From positions 26,064,421-26,128,420 of the forward strand of contig CM057156.1 of assembly GCA_029962745.1 (NCBI GenBank): 64,000 nt of DNA. The letters are read 5' to 3'. This document shows, piece after piece, positions 45,760 to 58,200 of this stretch. This DNA comes from Echinometra lucunter (Eukaryota > Echinodermata > Echinoidea > Camarodonta > Echinometridae). The position numbers and the translations under genes were made by a program. The notes under the pieces were generated by a model. It searched no databases and was not told the origin of the DNA. It was given only the letters and a program-made list of their open reading frames with translations. The first letter of the stretch is position 1. Each line of letters opens with the position of its first letter.

Positions 45760-46967
45760 CTTGCCTTATTTTAGTCACTAGAACGGCTTAAAGTTGTGGG
45801 CGTCGCTCGGCCTTCCGCGATTCTAATTTCTGGTTAGAAACGCAATTTCACATACGTGGGACTGTATTAGTGGAGATTTTAGATGATACCGTGCTTTGTC
45901 AATGGACGAACAGCGCAGCGCTCTTCAGCTCTTTCCGATACCAAATACGTCATGATCGACAGCGATATCGGAAATGCAGGAGTAAATGAGCTACGCAAAA
46001 CATCTTCTCATTGGTCAATCATTAACGAATTCATAAAAATTGACCACTTAACGATCTTGTAAATTACACAAAACTGGTTTTCTTAACAGTGTATTGATTG
46101 GACTATGTAGTACATATTTACCTGTGTTGTCCAATCGAATTCGCTGCTTCATATTACTTTCGATACTCTTGATGTAGCAAATCTCCCGCCAACTTCAAGT
46201 TGCGGGAATTCGGGAAGGTTATTAGTCTATGTAAATTACGTGTACATGTAGCTATGTATATAGGTACGGTCCATTGACACTGTGCACTAGCAAGGTCTTA
46301 GTATTGAAGTATGATTGGAGATGTTGATATTCTTGAACTGGATTCAAAGAAAAGAGTTTTAGAATCAGGTAGGTGCACTGATTTGTAAGATTTTAACCTT
46401 AGCCCAGGCCTTTTGACAGGAAAGACGAGAGAGCCGTTGAAAAAATACTTGTGAGTTGTGTCTGTGAAGTTGTGTGTGTAGATTTGTGTGACTGTGACTG
46501 TGAGCATGAGAGAGAAAGAGAGACTGAAGCTAGCCTCGGAGTCAGATACATCACACAATTTACTAGTAGTTGATAATGTCTTGCCACTTGTAATGTATTG
46601 CTAAAGCTCAGAGAACTGGAATAGCCTAGTGGAGAGCGAGAGAGATGAGAACAAATTATCTAACTAATGACTGTTTAACATTAGAGTCTAATGTTTAAGT
46701 TTAGATCTAGTCGAGTAGACTCTAGCCTAGGCTCTGGTGTCATGGGTGTGCGGCCGATTAACTTTAAGTTAAAGTTAAAGGGGAATTTGCTGATTATAAT
46801 TATCATTCAATAGTTCAGTACCATCAATGCAGAGTCCAAATACTTGCTAATTAAATAGAAGGCAAACTCAAAATTATTGACCAATCATGTAGTCAGTAGA
46901 TCTAGTCATGGTAGTGTCCATTTTTCATAACATTAACAGTGTTGTTACTACTGTACTGTTAGGGGTC
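45760..46967. other. Upstream region of endophilin exon 1a
   Basis: The 5' UTR and promoter of exon 1a are expected immediately right of 45759. I see no unambiguous TATA box. The rest is intergenic, with CA/TG and GA runs near 46460-46530. No gene is recognised. Confidence 0.4.
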
Positions 46968-47672
46968 CTGTGTGCAGCCGCCCCTACCCCTGTGGGCGGC
47001 CGCCTGTCATTTGGCAAGCATTTAAAGCCATACATGTGTATTTGTGATTAAGTAAACAAAATCAATATTAAATTTCATACTTTACACACCAATACTTTAT
47101 GAAAAATAATATTCTGTAGAATCCCATAAAATCTGTCAAAAGTGATGATCTTTTCAAATGCCATTTCAAAAAAATGAAGGCAGAGTACAATCTCCTACAA
47201 AAACCTGCATTTTGTACACGTTTTCCATAGGGTGGCCGCTCACCAGGCCCATCTAGAAAAATGGCCCTGGTGAGCGGCCATCCCCATGTAACTTTTTCTC
47301 TGGTGGTGTAAATAAAGAATTTCTGCAGCAAAATATGGACCATTGACTTCATTCTCTTAAATAAAAATCAAATCAGTTATCAAATCGAACAAATAAAGCT
47401 TATGTATTGGCTTAAGTATGTCAAAGTTTCTTAGCTTAAAAGTTAAGAAACTGCCATTTTTCCGTCCTTGACTATGGTGTCGATTTCTAATGATGTTGAG
47501 TGAGACTCATTTAGATCTATGCTTACTGCTTTTGCTGAGTATGTTTTTGGTGCACTAGAACCTACCTGAGACTGTCCAAGTTAATTTTTGAAGGGATATC
47601 AAAAATATTTTTTCAGTTTTTAGTTGTTATCCACCACTGGCTGCTCACAGGGGATGGCCGGCCACAGGAGCA
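46968..47672. repeat. GC-rich palindromic segment between divergent genes
   Basis: A strong hairpin at 47230-47283 (GGGTGGCCGCTCACCAGGCC paired with GGCCCTGGTGAGCGGCCATCCC) sits between two further GGCCG-rich words near 46980-47005 and 47650-47672. The outer words are loosely inverted relative to each other (TCCTGTG...CCCCTGTGGG versus CCCACAGGAGC-type sequence). This suggests an old transposon whose exact ends I cannot fix. Confidence 0.5.
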
Positions 47673-47746
47673 CATACTCTAGAATCTACTTTATCTTTTT
47701 CTAGTATAAGTAGTAGACCTAACGTTCAGGTGTTAGATCTACTTAA

Positions 47747-48155
47747 CCCATTCGTGACAGGAATTATTTAAAGCCTAATTTGATCAGCATTTATTCTTCA
47801 AATTGACAACACCAACATTTTTCTTTTATTGCTACATTTTTCTTATAAAACATGTATCTGAAGTAAATATAAGTTGGCAGAATGTATTAGAAGTCACAAA
47901 GTTGCCAATTTGCAGGGACAAACAGTGATTTTAACATTTTCATTGCATTGCAAATTTAAGGATTTTAATGCTTATTTTCCTTTTTAAAAATTTCAGTATC
48001 AAACAACAAATATTGATAATTGATGCAACAAATATGGGCACAGTGTGTAGAATTTTTGTGCTCTTTCTGCTCATGTATTTGGTATGAATTTTAGAGCTCT
48101 GCATCAAAAGTTATTGCACCAAACCACATAATGTGGACCCTCTGTCACGAATGGG
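47747..48155. mobile_element. TTAA-flanked MITE with CCCATTCGTGACAG termini (409 bp)
   Basis: Perfect 14-bp inverted ends CCCATTCGTGACAG and CTGTCACGAATGGG are bordered by TTAA on both sides (47743-47746 and 48156-48159). Ends reading TTAACCC fit a piggyBac-like non-autonomous element. There is no ORF. Confidence 0.85.
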
Positions 48156-48817
48156 TTAAATTTGAAAACTTACAACTACATGCCAAATAACAATGATTTA
48201 GTCTATTGCTTCACTCAGAAATTCCGTTCTCTGAGCTGGGGTAAACCTGAAGGTAGTACAGTGTAGTACACTGTACAGTGTACATGAAGTCTATGTTAGT
48301 GTATGCAGCACGTGATTACCTTCCGGGTTACTGAATGGGGTCGACCTCCAAGAAACTGTGTGTGTCCTTGTCAAGTTGTCAGACGCCCATGTGTCTAGTC
48401 AGGCTAGCGTCTAATAAGTAATAAAGTCTAATAAAATAATAGAATGCAAAAGGTATCCAACAGTTAACCTAACAGCCCAGAAGGGTGTTCAGTGATGTTA
48501 TTCTGTTATTTCACTGAATGCCCAGAACGGCCTGTATTTCCCCCTGTGTAGACAGGCTTGTTAACAAAAAAAATATGCTCCCAAATCACACTTTCTCCTG
48601 CCCAGTTAGCCCTGGAAACTACCTTCCAAGTCCTCCATCGGGTCAATAGATCTAACCGCAAAATTAAATTCTAAATTTTTAGTCCAGAATTTAAAAAATC
48701 TTTTGATTGCTTCAAGACCCTACCTTCCTGTCGATTCCATCGCATGATTAATTTCCATTTCAATAGCGCGACCTCCCACATCGTCGGTTTATTTACCTCC
48801 GTTAGCTTACATTGTAG

Positions 48818-48961
48818 GCCACAGGTGCAGGCGAAAGAACGGTGCAGCGTTGCACTCTCGCACGTACGTATACAGGCACGTACTCTACGTGTGAGAATGA
48901 GTCGTTGAATATATCGCGCATCATGCACGTTGCAGCGCTGCACCGCTCTTTTGCCTGTGGC
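48818..48961. repeat. Imperfect inverted repeat upstream of CHAF1A
   Basis: The left arm 48818-48854 (starting GCCACAGGTGCAGGCGAAAG) and right arm 48930-48961 (TTGCAGCGCTGCACCGCTCT onward to TGTGGC) are reverse complements apart from a 5-bp indel and a few changes. About 75 bp separate them, rich in CACGTAC/GTACGTG words. It lies just before the putative 5' noncoding exon of CHAF1A and may be promoter-associated or a mobile-element remnant. Confidence 0.65.
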
Positions 48962-49011
48962 ATGGCAGTCAAGGAGAGACAGAATTACATGTAGAAAAAC
49001 AGGCATTGTCA

Positions 49012-49193
49012 GTAAGTTGGATCTGTCATCAAACAGTCAGATCTGGATCTTTGCATACATGTGCACCACTCACACTCATGCACGTTTTGACGTTGGATCC
49101 CATAGACCTTTACTTCTGGTCTGCCATTGCTGAAGTTTGAGGGGAAAAATTCTTTTGTTTTTGAAACATGTTTTTCATCCTCTTCTTTCACAG
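49012..49193 (+). other. CHAF1A: Putative 5' UTR intron of CHAF1A
   Basis: A consensus donor CA|GTAAGT at 49012 and acceptor TTTCACAG at 49186-49193 would remove 182 bases just before the start codon. The presumed upstream noncoding exon holds a 10-codon ORF (48962-48994) that could act as a uORF. Inferred from splice signals only. Confidence 0.5.
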
Positions 49194-49198
49194 GAACC

Positions 49199-49256
49199 AT
49201 GAGTGATACAAACAAGACAGACGTCATCAGTCCACCTGCCAAACGCATGAAGCAAG
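49199..49256 (+). CDS. CHAF1A: CHAF1A coding exon 1
   Basis: Start codon in good context (A at -3), encoding MSDTNKTDVISPPAKRMKQ, basic and NLS-like. Donor CAAG|GTTTGT, phase 1. Confidence 0.9.
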
Positions 49257-52200
49257 GTTTGTATACATGACATGTATACCATACACCCCACCACCCCCAA
49301 CCCCCGACCCCCACAAAAATAATAATTAAATAAAAATCAATCAATGAATACATCCTGTGCATACCATTTGAATTGAACAAACCTTTGTCAAGGAGTAGCA
49401 AGCATGTGCAGGAGTGCCTAGGAAGAAATTACTTGTAGTAAAGACATGTAGACCATGCGCAGTGCTGCCCAGGAAAAAATAGTGGAAATTATTTGGAGCT
49501 AGTGCAATTGTTTTTAACCCTGCGAGAACCAATTGACCTATCATATTTTCAGAATACTCCTTAATATTCATAGAAGGGATGTAAAGATTTATGACCTGCT
49601 TTTTCATGAATGCGATATCTCAATCATGTGAGGTGTGAACTTCAAACTTGGTCCTAGTACGTATCCCTGCAGGAATGCAACCTGTCAGATTTTGGGGTAT
49701 GCAGACCTCAGAGTTCTTGGGGCGAATTTATGAAAGTTTAGGTGTTGGCCTTGTTATGGTGATTGAGATATATTGTCATTGTGTCACTGTCACATTGACT
49801 ATATCTCAATCACCATTTGAGGTGTGAACTTAAAACTTGGTGCTATAGGAAGACAATAGGAGGACCATAAAAAGACAATCTGATTACATAGATTTTGGGG
49901 TCTGTCAATATTGTAAAAGGTCATAGAGGTCAATATGCATGATAAAATGAAAGATTTCTTAGTTTTGTTTGCACTTTATTTTAACTATTTGTGTACATGT
50001 CTACATGTATAAGGAAACAAAGTGATCAGATATTGAGGTTGTTACAATACATGTAGGTCAAGGTCAAAGAAGAGGTCAATTAATATGTAATTATAGGTTT
50101 GTTATTCTGGTTTCCACAATATTTCAAGAACACTTTGAGCTATGAAGTTAATTAAATATAGGTGTGGGTATATACATGTACATGTAATAGATACAGTGTT
50201 CTCATGACATGACATGCCATGGACATTTCGGGGATAATTTATTTTACAGAGGAATAAAAGAAAGAAAATATCCATCGTCTTACAAGTAAAGTCTAGTGAC
50301 TCTAGTCCATAGTCCAGTCTTTGCATCCCTCATTTTATAAAGGTGAAGAAAAGGGAGGATGTATTGCAGTGGACATTGTTACAAAAGTTTTTCTTCCAGA
50401 GATTTTTTTCTTGTATGATTCTTTTACATATAATGAAATTAGAAATTATTTTCATTAAAATAAGAATTTATCTTTTCTTGTGTTTTCTTCAGCACGGCTG
50501 CCATTTGTTTCTCTCAACAACAAGCCTATACCTTCATCAAGTCCATCATCCCAAATCACCAAGAAGTCCAAGTTGACAGACAAGTCCAGCCCGTTCTTCT
50601 CTAGCTGTGGGAAAGCCAAGCATGTTGACAAAAATACAACTCCCATCAAGAAAGCCGAAACTCTGCAGGCAAAGAAGTCTGGTGCAATGAAGGTGCGGAA
50701 GATAGGCTTCAACAGTGAGATAGCTGGTAAGCCCTGTGCTCCTCCGGAACCAGAAGTCAGTTCCAGTTCAGAGGACACCAAGCCCTCAGAGAAGGAATGT
50801 GACTCGACTGTCACAATGGCAGGCAGTGATTGCACCTCTACAGCATCTCCCAAGAAGGTTTCAAAGTCTGCATCCTTGGACCGCTTCATCCAGAGTACAC
50901 AGCAGCCTCAGGTCTCAACTTCAGCCATCATCGATCTCACTGATGCTGATGATGAGATGGAGGATGACGATGACTTCGAACCTCCCAAATTTTGGACCAA
51001 AAAAAGCAAGGCTGAAAAGAGGAAACGGGAGAGTCCTACCAGAAGTCCCACCAAAAGTACTACTGATGACACCACTGAGAGCTCTGAAGTGCCACAAGAG
51101 GGTGATGCAGCTGTCAATACCAGTATGTCTTCTATGTCATCCCTGGAACAAGCCTCTTCAGATGAACAAAGTTCCAGTGAGGAGGAGGAGGATGATGAGG
51201 ACAGTAACCGTAGCATTAGCAATGGGAACGATAAGGAGGACACTGTGATGGGGGCTGTCGAAAAAGTTTTAGAGGAAGAGAAGGAGGAGAAGAAGGCTGC
51301 CTTGGATGAGAACCATGAGGAGAAGCCCATCAAAGTGCCACCACAACCTGTTACCCCATCAAACGTTATGAAGCCCTCCAAGAAGGTAAATATTGATGGA
51401 AATAGAAAATACAAAATGTAGTACATCTGAGATAAGGGTACATCTGAGATAATACATGCATCATCAATAAACACTTTTCTAGGAAAATGTGGCAATTTAA
51501 TGTACTCTTTTAATACACTTCCTGAGTTCTGACTTGGGGAAAAGTGTCACTACAACACTGACTCCAACTTACAAATTTGGAAAGGAGTGCAGATGTATTT
51601 GCTGGACTCTAGGCTAAAGAAGAGATAACATTTAATACAAACTTTAACCAGCAGCAATTTGAGGAGTGCTAATTTAGAGCTCCTTTCTAACCTTTCTTTC
51701 ACAGGGGCTTGAACATTGAACAGAAAGCTTTAAAGGCCTGTAGCATGCACCCCTCTGTTTAAAATGTTTCATTTGTGACAACTGACCGTAGATTCTCCCC
51801 CCCCCCCCCCCCCCCCCGCGCCATGTTTTAGTGTTAATGATTCTTCGCTAATGAATTAGAATTATTCAACATCTTATTTTCTTTTCGCTATCTTTTTTTC
51901 TCTCTCTCTCTTTTTTCTTTCTCTCTCTTCTCATAGACACCATTGTCAGCCAAGGCCCAGCAGAGACTCAAAGAACAGGAGGCAAAGAGGGAGGAAAAGC
52001 AGAGACAACGTGAGGAGAAGAAACGCAAGCTTGAAGAGGAGAACGAGATGAAGAAGCGACAGAAGCTGGAGCAGAGGCGTGCCAAGGAGGAGGAGAAAGA
52101 GGCCCAGAGGAAACAGAAGGTGGAAGAGAAGAAGAAAAAAGAGATGGAGAAGCAACTGAAGAAAGAGAAAGAGGAACAAGAGAGAATGGAGAAGAGGAAA

Positions 52201-55200
52201 GCTAAGGAGGAGGAACGTCAGAAGAAACAAGAGGAGATAGAGTGAGATTTTCCTTCCCTTGTACATGTGCTTTGAACATTTAACAAAACTTTGTAAATGT
52301 AATGTGATTAAACAGTGCTAGACACTAACAGGCGCCTAGGCCATTTGAGCCTCCAAAATCTTAGTATAGACCCCCGCAATCTTAGAAATTTTACCTAGAG
52401 TTAAATGCAAACTGACGCTAAAATTTCATTCCAGGCCCACTGCAAAAAATGTTAGTGTGGAGCCCTGGATTAATAGTATATAAACCTTTGTCATCCATCA
52501 GTTACTAAGAATTATAAGGATCACTAATTTGAATTACAAAATGGTGAAATTCAAATCATTATTCATTTCTCACACATAGAGGAGAGAGTTCCCTTTTTTT
52601 AAATATAAGAAATAATACAAACTGAGCCTTGATTTTCTTTCTGTCATTTTTGTTCCAGAGCCAAGCAGGAGGAAAAAAAGAAGAAACAAGAGGAGCGTCA
52701 AAAAATGGAAGAAGAGAAAAAACAAAAGGAAGAGGCCGAGGTGAGTCCAGTCCATTGTTTATTTGCCAACTGGTCAACTTCCTAGGCATTGTTGGTACAC
52801 TTCTTGCTCTAGAGCCCTATCCAGAGCTGCCAATTAGTAGGATTTTATCTTGTTTAGTAAGATTTTTAAGGGGAATATGACACTGAATAGGATTTTTCCC
52901 ATTGAAATAGGATTTTTGAAACTTGTAAGAATTATTCTTTAATACGCATATTTTAATTTTTGGGGGGTCTATTTTCTCAACATTGAAATTTACCCCACTG
53001 CTCACTATGTTCTACCTGTGTATTTTGTACTGTAGATCATTTTAATTGAAGAAATACAATGTAGAAGAGTGAGGATATAGATAATTAAGTAAGCCCTGTA
53101 TATTACTAATGTTGCATTTCAGTTAGAACATACAGATCTGAGTGGCATAGGAATTATACTGTTAGATGTTTCGAAATTTTAAGCAAAAAATAGGATTTGG
53201 GGCTTGAAAATAGGATAAAAAGAAAAACAGAATAGGATTTTTTCCCAATTGGGGTTGGCAGCTCTGCCTATCACAGTTTTTGGCAAGCCCTTCAAACATT
53301 TGCTAGAATTCTCTTATCTTCTTTGGTGAAAAACAAGAAACAGAGAAAACAACAATATTAAGGTGTTGTGACATCTTTCTGCATTTTTTTTCTCAAATAG
53401 AATATTAACCAAAAATGATTTATTTATTGATTTTTTTCTCTCCCCAGTTGTTGAAGAAGGCAAAGCAGTCTCAAATGTTCAAGAGCTTCTTCAGTGTCCA
53501 GACCCAAGCACCGGTCAAGAAACCAGAGTTCAAAGGTTGGTTTGCTCCTTTTGAGGTCAAGACAGACATGGTCTTGGCACCTTGTTCACGAGTAGATCCA
53601 AAGGACCTGGACTTGCAGCAGGTGGACAAACATCTTGAGACCCCAGTGAGTACCCCGGCCCTTAGAGCATTATGACCTCTTTACCTGGAAGCAGCAAATC
53701 GGGCTTTGGCTGCATTTTTAATTTTGTCTGTCATTGAGGGACACAATTGTGATAGGGATATCATAGTTGGGGTGCGTGTTTACCGAGTGTCGAGTCGTAT
53801 CTGCTTCTGCTTGGAGCTAGCCGTCTTCCTAACACTTGGGAGCCATTCTACATTTTGTGATTTTGATACCTCCTGATTTATTTTATGCCAAATTGACAAA
53901 CAGAATGTAGAATTGGGAAATATCTTTGATCCTTGAAAATTTGTTGATAATCCTTTGCAGGTTTTGTTCTTCCTAGTTTCAAGGTCTTCCCTGTCTGTAA
54001 TATATGACTGACTGTGTCATTGACAAATATCAAGCCATTACCTTCTGAAAGTCTAACCACCGATATTTTCTTTGATTTCTTTTCATCACTTTAAGTCAAC
54101 TGGTAGCTTGTACCTTGATGAGCTGAAATCTGGTAGATTTAAACCACGCAGAGATGGACGTACCCCAGGGCCTGCAAGACCTACACAAGAAAAACCGACC
54201 CAAGAAAGGTGAGAACTTAATTCTTTGTTCTAAGAAGGGATTGATCCCTCTCGGAATATACGGTAATTTCAAGAGTGATGCGGCAGTGGGTGCAAGGCTC
54301 AACACTATCAGGCCCCAAGGACACCTGGGCCCCCAAACAAAGGGCCCTAAAATTGTAAATTGGAGCCCCTATGAAAAAGGTTGGTATGGGGCCCTGAATG
54401 GGGGATGTTTCTGATGAATGTTACTTGTAAAAGGAATGTTCAGATTTGCTTTCAATTTCATCTTTTCAATAAGAACTGGTACATGTATAGTCCTTGTTTT
54501 CATCATCTTTACTTCCACCTGTAATCTTATTTCAGCTACAAATACCAGTACTTCTTAGGTCATCAATATCATCACCATAGTCATCACTTGCCATATTTTT
54601 GTCATCACTGTCATGGTCATCATTACATGTATCATTGTGAGCATCCTTTATCACAGTCGCTAATCCTAATGTTTGCAATTATTATTCTCAATACCCAAGT
54701 ACGTAGAACACGTCTACATGTGTATATGGAAACTTGTTACGGAAACATTAAATTAGGGCTGTAAATTTAGCACCAAGTTCGGGTTCGGTTCGGTTCGGCA
54801 GAGTTCGGCACTTTTATTTCCGAACTTTGGTTCGGTTCGGGGTTCGGCAATACAGTATACAAAAATATAAAAGGGTGAGCATCGATAACAAATGACCATC
54901 AGAACCCTCTCTACTTCTACTGCACTTGGAAGTCACCGTTTCTTATAAATATATTTTGTATGACAAAAAATAGTTACTGCATTTATTGCATGATTATTTG
55001 TTATTTATTTCATTTTCTGAATGAAAGAGAAAGATAATTTTCATATACTGATTAATAGGAAACGGGAAAATAAAAAAAAAACGAAATAAAGGAAAGGGAG
55101 GAAAATATTAAAAGAAATTATCAATAAAGCAGTGTTTTTCTATTTTTCATTTTTTTTTAGATATTTATTTAGTATTATGATCGATTTTGATTGTTAATCG

Positions 55201-58200
55201 ATTACAACCTTGAGTAGAAGAAATAACCAGTTGTCCCATGATGTAGCAAACGTAGTAGGAAAGCGACGTTTCGTCTAGCAGCAAAACATGATTTTTGGGG
55301 AAAAAAACTAGAATTCATGGTGCCAAATATTATGAAATTTATCAGAATCAAAGTAAAAATGAGACACAAGCTGTATTTAGTGGTTTTCTATCTATTATTT
55401 AAGAAAAACTTTTAGAAGATGAATTAAAAGAAATCCCACTGATAAATGTAAGTATTAATTTTCAGTAAAATAAAGGTGTATCTCCAAGTTAGCATATTGA
55501 ATTCAGGACAAGGTCTTCACCGAGGGCCGAATCATTGATCCTATGTTATAAATTGTCGAACTTCCGAACTTGACCTTTGAGTCCGGTTCGGTTCGGTCCT
55601 GTTCGGAAGTGCCATGTTCGGCAAACTTCCGTTCAGTTCGGCGGTTCGGTAACAGCCCTACATTAAATTCCCCTTTTCCTCCTAGTATGGATATCGATGC
55701 ACCTTCCACATCAGCTGAAGACTCCAGGAAGAAATCTAAGATGAAGAAGCCTGAGGGAATCAAGATGAAACTGCTACAGTTCCATGAGAACTATCGACCT
55801 GCTTACTACGGGACCTGCCAAAAGAAGACGTCTGTTATCACGGGACGTAACCCGTTCAAGAAGGATGAGGTGAGAGGCTACAAGCACTTTATGTGAAAAT
55901 AGTGAACCTATAAAATGTCTTGTGTGGAGGAATTAACTAGGCCTGGCACGAGTACTCGACTACTCGAGTAGACTCGAGTGCTGTTTGAAAACTCGCCTCG
56001 CGAGTAGGCATTTTTTACTGCTCGAGCTACTCGCATGATGGACGAGTACTGTTTTTTACTCGTTACTCGCTTCATTACTCGCCCACTCGCGAGTAGAACA
56101 CTCTCTTCTCACCTTTTCTGTTAACAGTTTTGCACAAAATTCTTCACTTTTGCCATTCATTAGTGATGTTTATCGGCGACATTGCTGTTAGAAACTACAA
56201 TTTTGCAATTGTAAACTGTCAAAGAATTGATTCTTGATGACGTCGTATCAACGAACGATCGATCAGGTTCATACTAAAAGACGCAACGTAAGCCTATCTA
56301 CCGCCGGTTGCGGTACACACAGGCGAGACACAAATACAAGACCGAATTGGAACGCACAACGCGATATGAAATGACAAAAATGGTCAAGAAAGGGGGGGGG
56401 GGCAGAGATAATCACTTCAGCATAATTACCAAAAATTAATATTCCATCATAATTTCCAAAGAACTTTCATTGCGATGCAGATCTCAACTCTCGATAACCT
56501 AAGCTCCTAACTTTCTGTTTTAAATGAGGCTGTTGCATTTATTCGACACGAGCGCGAGCAGGCCAAAACTTGCCCAACATTCCAGTGCATGATCGCACCT
56601 GCGTATCTAGGCAACTTCATAAACAAAATATTTGCATGTGGCTCGGGCCGGGGCATGTAGATGACACAAATAATTAAAAGCTTTCAAAGCAGCAGAGAAT
56701 GACACTGCTGCGATTATTTCCTAACGTATGCACGATCAAAACGTCATTTTTATTTTATAATCAATCATAATAAAGTAAATCGAATTGCCATACTTCATTG
56801 TTGTAATTAAATCATTGCTTCATTTTCAAGAATACTAGTAATAGCCGAAACTCGGCAGAGTAACACAAAGTCAAAGCCACGCATCCGGGCCACGCATCAA
56901 AGTCAAACACAAGATAAAAATGACAATCAAAACAGGGAAGGGGGGGGGGGTACAGATAAATTATTTGGGTCCGATGTGAATTGGTTATTAAACAAAATAA
57001 TTGATTTCGATTCTGATTTTACTCATGATTTTGGTCGACAGAAAAAGCCCACGAAACTTTATTCTCAATGCAACCGCACGCACAACTTCCATTAAATTCA
57101 CACATTAAATACCTGGCTTACGATAAAGGCTCTAATTGTTTTGATTTATAAAATATTATCACTGAGATCATTCGAAATCATGATCATGGCGAATTAATTA
57201 TTCTTGTATCATCAGTCATAATAATTTCAATAAAAATCGCTCGAACTATTTTAGAAACAAGTGCTTGCTTTTATTTTCGAGCTGACAGTACAATCCAAGT
57301 AATTATTTGCACCTCTTGACGAAAGGCTATTATTATTGTTGTCAACAAGATGGTTTGGCGTTGGCGATAGAAAACCAAACAATTTTACGAAGAATGGTTT
57401 GCTTATGGTATTTTTCCTAGAAAAATTACGGTAATTATTCCGTTTTGAAATAATCATTGAGTTTGGATATACAATATTTTTTCATTGATATGGACGTAAA
57501 ATGAGTAAGAATGGTCTTTTGAGATGCACGAAATTTTTGATCAGTCCCACTCATTACATTCTGTGGTGGACAGTGCCACTCGCGACGATCGGAGCCCGAG
57601 TCCAAAGACTTCAAACTATGAATTGGCCGTAATTTATGATGCAAATTAGCGGTAATTTGACGGCAAATTACTACTCGAGTACTCGAAAAAACTCGAGTAT
57701 TTTTTACTACTCGCCTCGAGTAGTAAAATTACTACTCGTGCCAGGCCTAGAATTAACCATTAAATTTCAATTGACTTTATACTTTGGGGTACAAAGTGCA
57801 GTGTTTGTGCCTTGTGATCTGTAAAAAAAAAAAGAAGAAAAAAGATTGAACCTGTGATTCTGTTAAGTAACCAACATTTCCAATTCTTTTTTGTCCATGA
57901 AATTGAGTTAATGACTGATTTCATCTATGAATGCAAAGGATTAGATTGATGTTGGTATTCTGCAATCTATAGACATAGATTGGCATCACTTTACATTTTA
58001 GTAAATAAAACTTGTGCAGACCTACAGAATTTCATACACATTGTTGGCACGGTATAATACGTGAACTTTGCCAAATTTCATGATACCTATTACACTATGT
58101 GTGCATTGTATTGAATTTATTTATTTATTTTCACATCTTTATTCAGGGTATTCTGTTCAGTAAGCCTACATTAAAAACTGGTCTCCCACAGACCCCTGGC

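Noticed and set aside
50736..51248. 170-aa ORF in the second plus-strand frame
   Set aside because: It lies over CHAF1A exon 2, which is in a different frame with conserved family motifs and correct splice phases.
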